From Cyanobacteria bacterium SIG28 (lineage in GTDB: Bacteria > Cyanobacteriota > Vampirovibrionia > Gastranaerophilales > Gastranaerophilaceae): a stretch of 64,000 nucleotides of DNA. Below the pieces are notes generated by a model. The model saw only the letters and a list, made by a program, of their open reading frames with translations. It was not told the origin of the DNA and did not search any database. A program made the position numbers and the translations under genes. The stretch covers positions 48,112 through 112,111 of the forward strand of contig SUTU01000008.1 of the NCBI GenBank assembly GCA_015152525.1. The letters run 5' to 3'. Below, one piece after another: positions 62,112 to 64,000 of this stretch (positions within the stretch are counted from its first letter, which is position 1; every line of letters begins with the position of its first letter).

Positions 62112-63470
62112 ATGAAAAAAATAGTTAAAAGAGTTTTATTAGTTTTATGTTTAATTACATTATGCACTGCAACTTGGGCTATCGAACAGAATTCTTCTAA
62201 AAGAACAGTTGATAAAAATTATCTGTTACGAGCAATTGCAAAATTTTCAGAAAGAATTTCTGCAACACCTAACAACCAAGAAGCATATATTACCCGAGCT
62301 TATTTTAATTATTTATTAGGAAATTACAAAGAAGCGATTGAAGATTATGATATACTAATCTCTTTAAATCCAAACAATGAAGAGTTTTTCTTGAACAGAG
62401 GATATTTAAAACATTTATCAAGAAAAAGAGAAGATGCTCTTAAAGATTATGATATGGCATTAAAAATAAAACCGGATTACGCTTTTGCTCTCAATAATAA
62501 AGGCGTTGTTTTATACGAACTTGGACGAAACGAAGAATCAATGCAAGCTTATGATTTAGCAATTAAAATTGCACCTGATTATGCAGATGCTTATTATAAT
62601 AGAGGAAATCTTAAAACAAAGTCTGAAAAAAATGAGGAAGCTTTAGAAGATTTTAATACCGCTATAAAATTAAATCCTGCAGATTCTGCATCATTCAACA
62701 ACAGAGGTGTTGTAAAAAGAAAACTTAATTATAACGTTGGTGCATTAAGCGATTTTTCAATAGCAATCCGCTTGGATCCGGAAGATATAACCGCTTATGC
62801 AAACCGAGGCAGGCTAAAAAAACGCTACTTTGACAGCGAAGGTGCCGAAGAAGATTTCAAAACCGCGATTTCTATTGCAGAAGAAAAACCGACTTTGGTT
62901 AAAGAAATTGAAATTGAACAAGAAATTGCCGCAAATCAACCTAAACCGGTTATAGCCTCAACAACACCGGATTCGGTAAAATACGAACAAGCGCCGGCTG
63001 AATTAAACAAAGCTTTGCGCAAACCTAAAGTTAATCCTGCTGAAATCCAAAAAATTTCACAAAAAATTGCTATGGCTGATAGCAATAACAATAAAATTAA
63101 ACCAGCTGTTGTAAAAGCAGGCGTGGTAAAAATTTCACCTTCAAATGAAGTTGTCGCAACAACTGCAAAACAACCGGTTAATGTTGCACCGGAAATAACA
63201 ACAAAACCTGTTATTAACCCTGAACTGGCTGAATGTTATTATATCAGAGCATTACAAAAATATATCTTGCAAAACCGTGAAAGCGCAATGAAAGATTTTG
63301 ATATGGCAATAAAACACAACCCGAAATATGCTGAAGCGTATTACTACAGAGCTGCTATAAAAAGAGATTTTAAACAAGAAGGTTTTGTAGATGATTATAA
63401 AAAAGCTATCGAACTTAATCCAAAACTAAAAACTTTAGCAGAAGCAGATGTATTGATGATACTTAAATAG
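62112..63470 (+). CDS. Exported TPR protein (452 aa)
   Basis: Signal peptide MKKIVKRVLLVLCLITLCTATWA, then TPR repeats (about 36-270: E-A-I-E-D-Y-D, D-F-N-T-A-I-K-L-N-P, Y-A-D-A-Y-Y-N-R-G-N), a proline/lysine-rich linker (270-375) and one or two last TPRs (375-445). Probably a periplasmic or envelope-attached scaffold. AAAGGA nine bases before the ATG. It is separated from the 763-residue TPR gene by 156 bp and appears to have its own promoter region. Confidence 0.82.
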   Translation: MKKIVKRVLLVLCLITLCTATWAIEQNSSKRTVDKNYLLRAIAKFSERISATPNNQEAYITRAYFNYLLGNYKEAIEDYDILISLNPNNEEFFLNRGYLKHLSRKREDALKDYDMALKIKPDYAFALNNKGVVLYELGRNEESMQAYDLAIKIAPDYADAYYNRGNLKTKSEKNEEALEDFNTAIKLNPADSASFNNRGVVKRKLNYNVGALSDFSIAIRLDPEDITAYANRGRLKKRYFDSEGAEEDFKTAISIAEEKPTLVKEIEIEQEIAANQPKPVIASTTPDSVKYEQAPAELNKALRKPKVNPAEIQKISQKIAMADSNNNKIKPAVVKAGVVKISPSNEVVATTAKQPVNVAPEITTKPVINPELAECYYIRALQKYILQNRESAMKDFDMAIKHNPKYAEAYYYRAAIKRDFKQEGFVDDYKKAIELNPKLKTLAEADVLMILK

Positions 63471-63499
63471 TTGTTTTTTGATTAATCAAAGATTAGGAC

Positions 63500-63528
63500 T
63501 TGAAAAGTTTTTGTGTTGTTGGTATAGT
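63500..63528 (+). promoter_or_regulatory. Promoter of the tRNA-Arg transcript
   Basis: -35 TTGAAA (63500-63505), 17-bp spacer, extended -10 TGG... TATAGT (box 63523-63528). Predicted +1 near 63535, just before the partial tRNA copy at 63548, so the primary transcript would contain both the decoy half and the real tRNA. Confidence 0.55.
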
Positions 63529-63539
63529 TGAGTAGTTAG

Positions 63540-63627
63540 TTGAATATGCGCTTGTAGCCCAGTTGGCTCGTTTGAGATTTTACGAAGTAAAATTCAAACA
63601 AAATAGAGAATAAACGCTCTATCCAAC
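63540..63627 (+). repeat. Partial direct and inverted copies of the tRNA-Arg gene
   Basis: The 27 bp at 63540-63566, ending in the first 19 bases of the tRNA (GCGCTTGTAGCCCAGTTGG), repeat at 63646-63672. Between them lies ACGCTCTATCCAAC (63614-63627), the exact complement of tRNA bases 63669-63682. An A/T hairpin (63571-63598) separates the two fragments. The fragments are non-functional remnants or a processing feature. Confidence 0.8.
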
Positions 63628-63653
63628 GGGTGAGAAGATGAAAATTTGAATAT

Positions 63654-63727
<74 letters not shown>

Positions 63728-63738
63728 AATTTAAAAAG

Positions 63739-63760
63739 ACTCTCTTCGGAGAGTTTTTTT
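63739..63760 (+). terminator. Intrinsic terminator of the tRNA
   Basis: ACTCTC-TTCG-GAGAGT followed by TTTTTT, 11 bp after the tRNA. UUCG loop and long U-run make it convincing. Confidence 0.85.
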
Positions 63761-63842
63761 GTTGGGTTTTGAACCGCACCCCTAAAAACGGATAAGTGTT
63801 TGTATTTTAATGTCCGTTTTGGTCGGAAGTAAAATTTTGTAA

Positions 63843-63862
63843 GTTGGGCATACTTGCCCAAC
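63843..63862. repeat. Short inverted repeat GTTGGGCA/TGCCCAAC
   Basis: A perfect 8-bp stem with loop TACT in the 273 bp after the tRNA, where no gene is visible. GTTGGG occurs three times in this stretch (63762, 63843, 63878) and TTTGGTCGGAAG-like words twice (near 63825 and 63896), suggesting decayed repeat units. Confidence 0.5.
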
Positions 63863-63920
63863 AATACTAAATCATAGTTGGGTTTTAATGAGTAGTTTGG
63901 TCGGAAGCCAAAAGTAAAAA

Positions 63921-64000
63921 TGTCATCCTGAATTTATTTCAGGATCTTACCAGAATGTAGTAAATACGCTAAGTCGGTAAGATGCTGAAACGAGTTCAGC
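63921..64000. repeat. Palindromic interspersed repeat, cut by the window end
   Basis: TGTCATCCTGAA at 63921 opens an element whose halves mirror each other: TCCTGAA..TTTCAGGATCTTACC on the left and GGTAAGATGCTGAAA..GTTCAGC on the right, the latter running off the window. Words of this kind (TCATCCTGAA, GATGCTGAAA, GTTCAGC) are typical of dispersed repeats in many bacterial genomes. No protein is encoded. Confidence 0.65.

Noticed and set aside
63571-63598. Attachment site of an integrative element
   Set aside because: Partial tRNA copies are suggestive, but there is no integrase gene or second complete tRNA end in view.

Overview
The window is an AT-rich bacterial chromosome segment, densely packed and nearly all single-copy housekeeping genes. 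Several traits suggest a Gram-negative, non-photosynthetic relative of the cyanobacteria (Melainabacteria/Gastranaerophilales type). lpxK indicates lipid A. atpD-atpC stands apart from the other ATP synthase genes, as in cyanobacteria. There is a VKOR-DsbA fusion, a GCS2-type glutamate-cysteine ligase and the MEP-pathway gene ispG. Many small proteins carry an F-x-G/N-rich amino terminus that I associate with this group. This placement is inference from gene content; no rRNA is present. I see no prophage, insertion sequence or CRISPR array.

Layout. 1-3620: tail of an M20 peptidase, a small unknown gene, then nifU-nifS-mscS (Fe-S assembly plus a mechanosensitive channel). 3766-9590: mutS2, a Ski2-like helicase and two HTH regulators with overlapping stops. 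9664-11133: a coiled-coil protein behind a sigma-28-like promoter, followed by an 80-bp tandem repeat array. 11155-16180: FAD dehydrogenase, a 51-residue peptide gene, unknown proteins, yqeG and a U32 peptidase. 16491-20157: VKOR-DsbA/queH, a TPR protein and three strong hairpins. 20174-27202: pepA, a GGDEF/HD-GYP protein, a degenerate histidine kinase, folP, a 6S-like RNA and a secreted protein. 27530-35192: queA, aroC-aroK-aroB, ispG, a phosphoesterase and comM. 35249-42767: two paralogous secreted proteins, a Maf/DUF115 protein, trxA, a DnaQ-like exonuclease, rlmD and a UmuC-type polymerase. 42950-50559: two unknowns, rpsE-rpmD-rplO-secY and dnaE. 50659-56204: lpxK, atpD-atpC, gshA, ksgA and a LapA-like protein. 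56297-63470: flhB, a FliA-like sigma factor, a putative zincin and two TPR proteins. 63500-64000: tRNA-Arg(ACG) with duplicated tRNA fragments, and a palindromic repeat at the right edge.

Two themes run through the window. First, at least ten transcription units have a -10 box (often extended, TGn) placed so that the predicted +1 falls on or within about three bases of the start codon and no Shine-Dalgarno sequence is present; leaderless initiation therefore looks routine, including for dnaE, aroC, folP, comM and ispG. Second, a flagellar/type III-like export theme is scattered across it: FlhB with a variant NPIH cleavage motif, a FliA-like sigma factor beside it, a sigma-28-type promoter before a coiled-coil protein with axial-protein-like ends, and a Maf-family protein. 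Six convergent gene pairs meet tail to tail with overlaps of up to 4 bp or gaps of up to 3 bp and no terminator between them.
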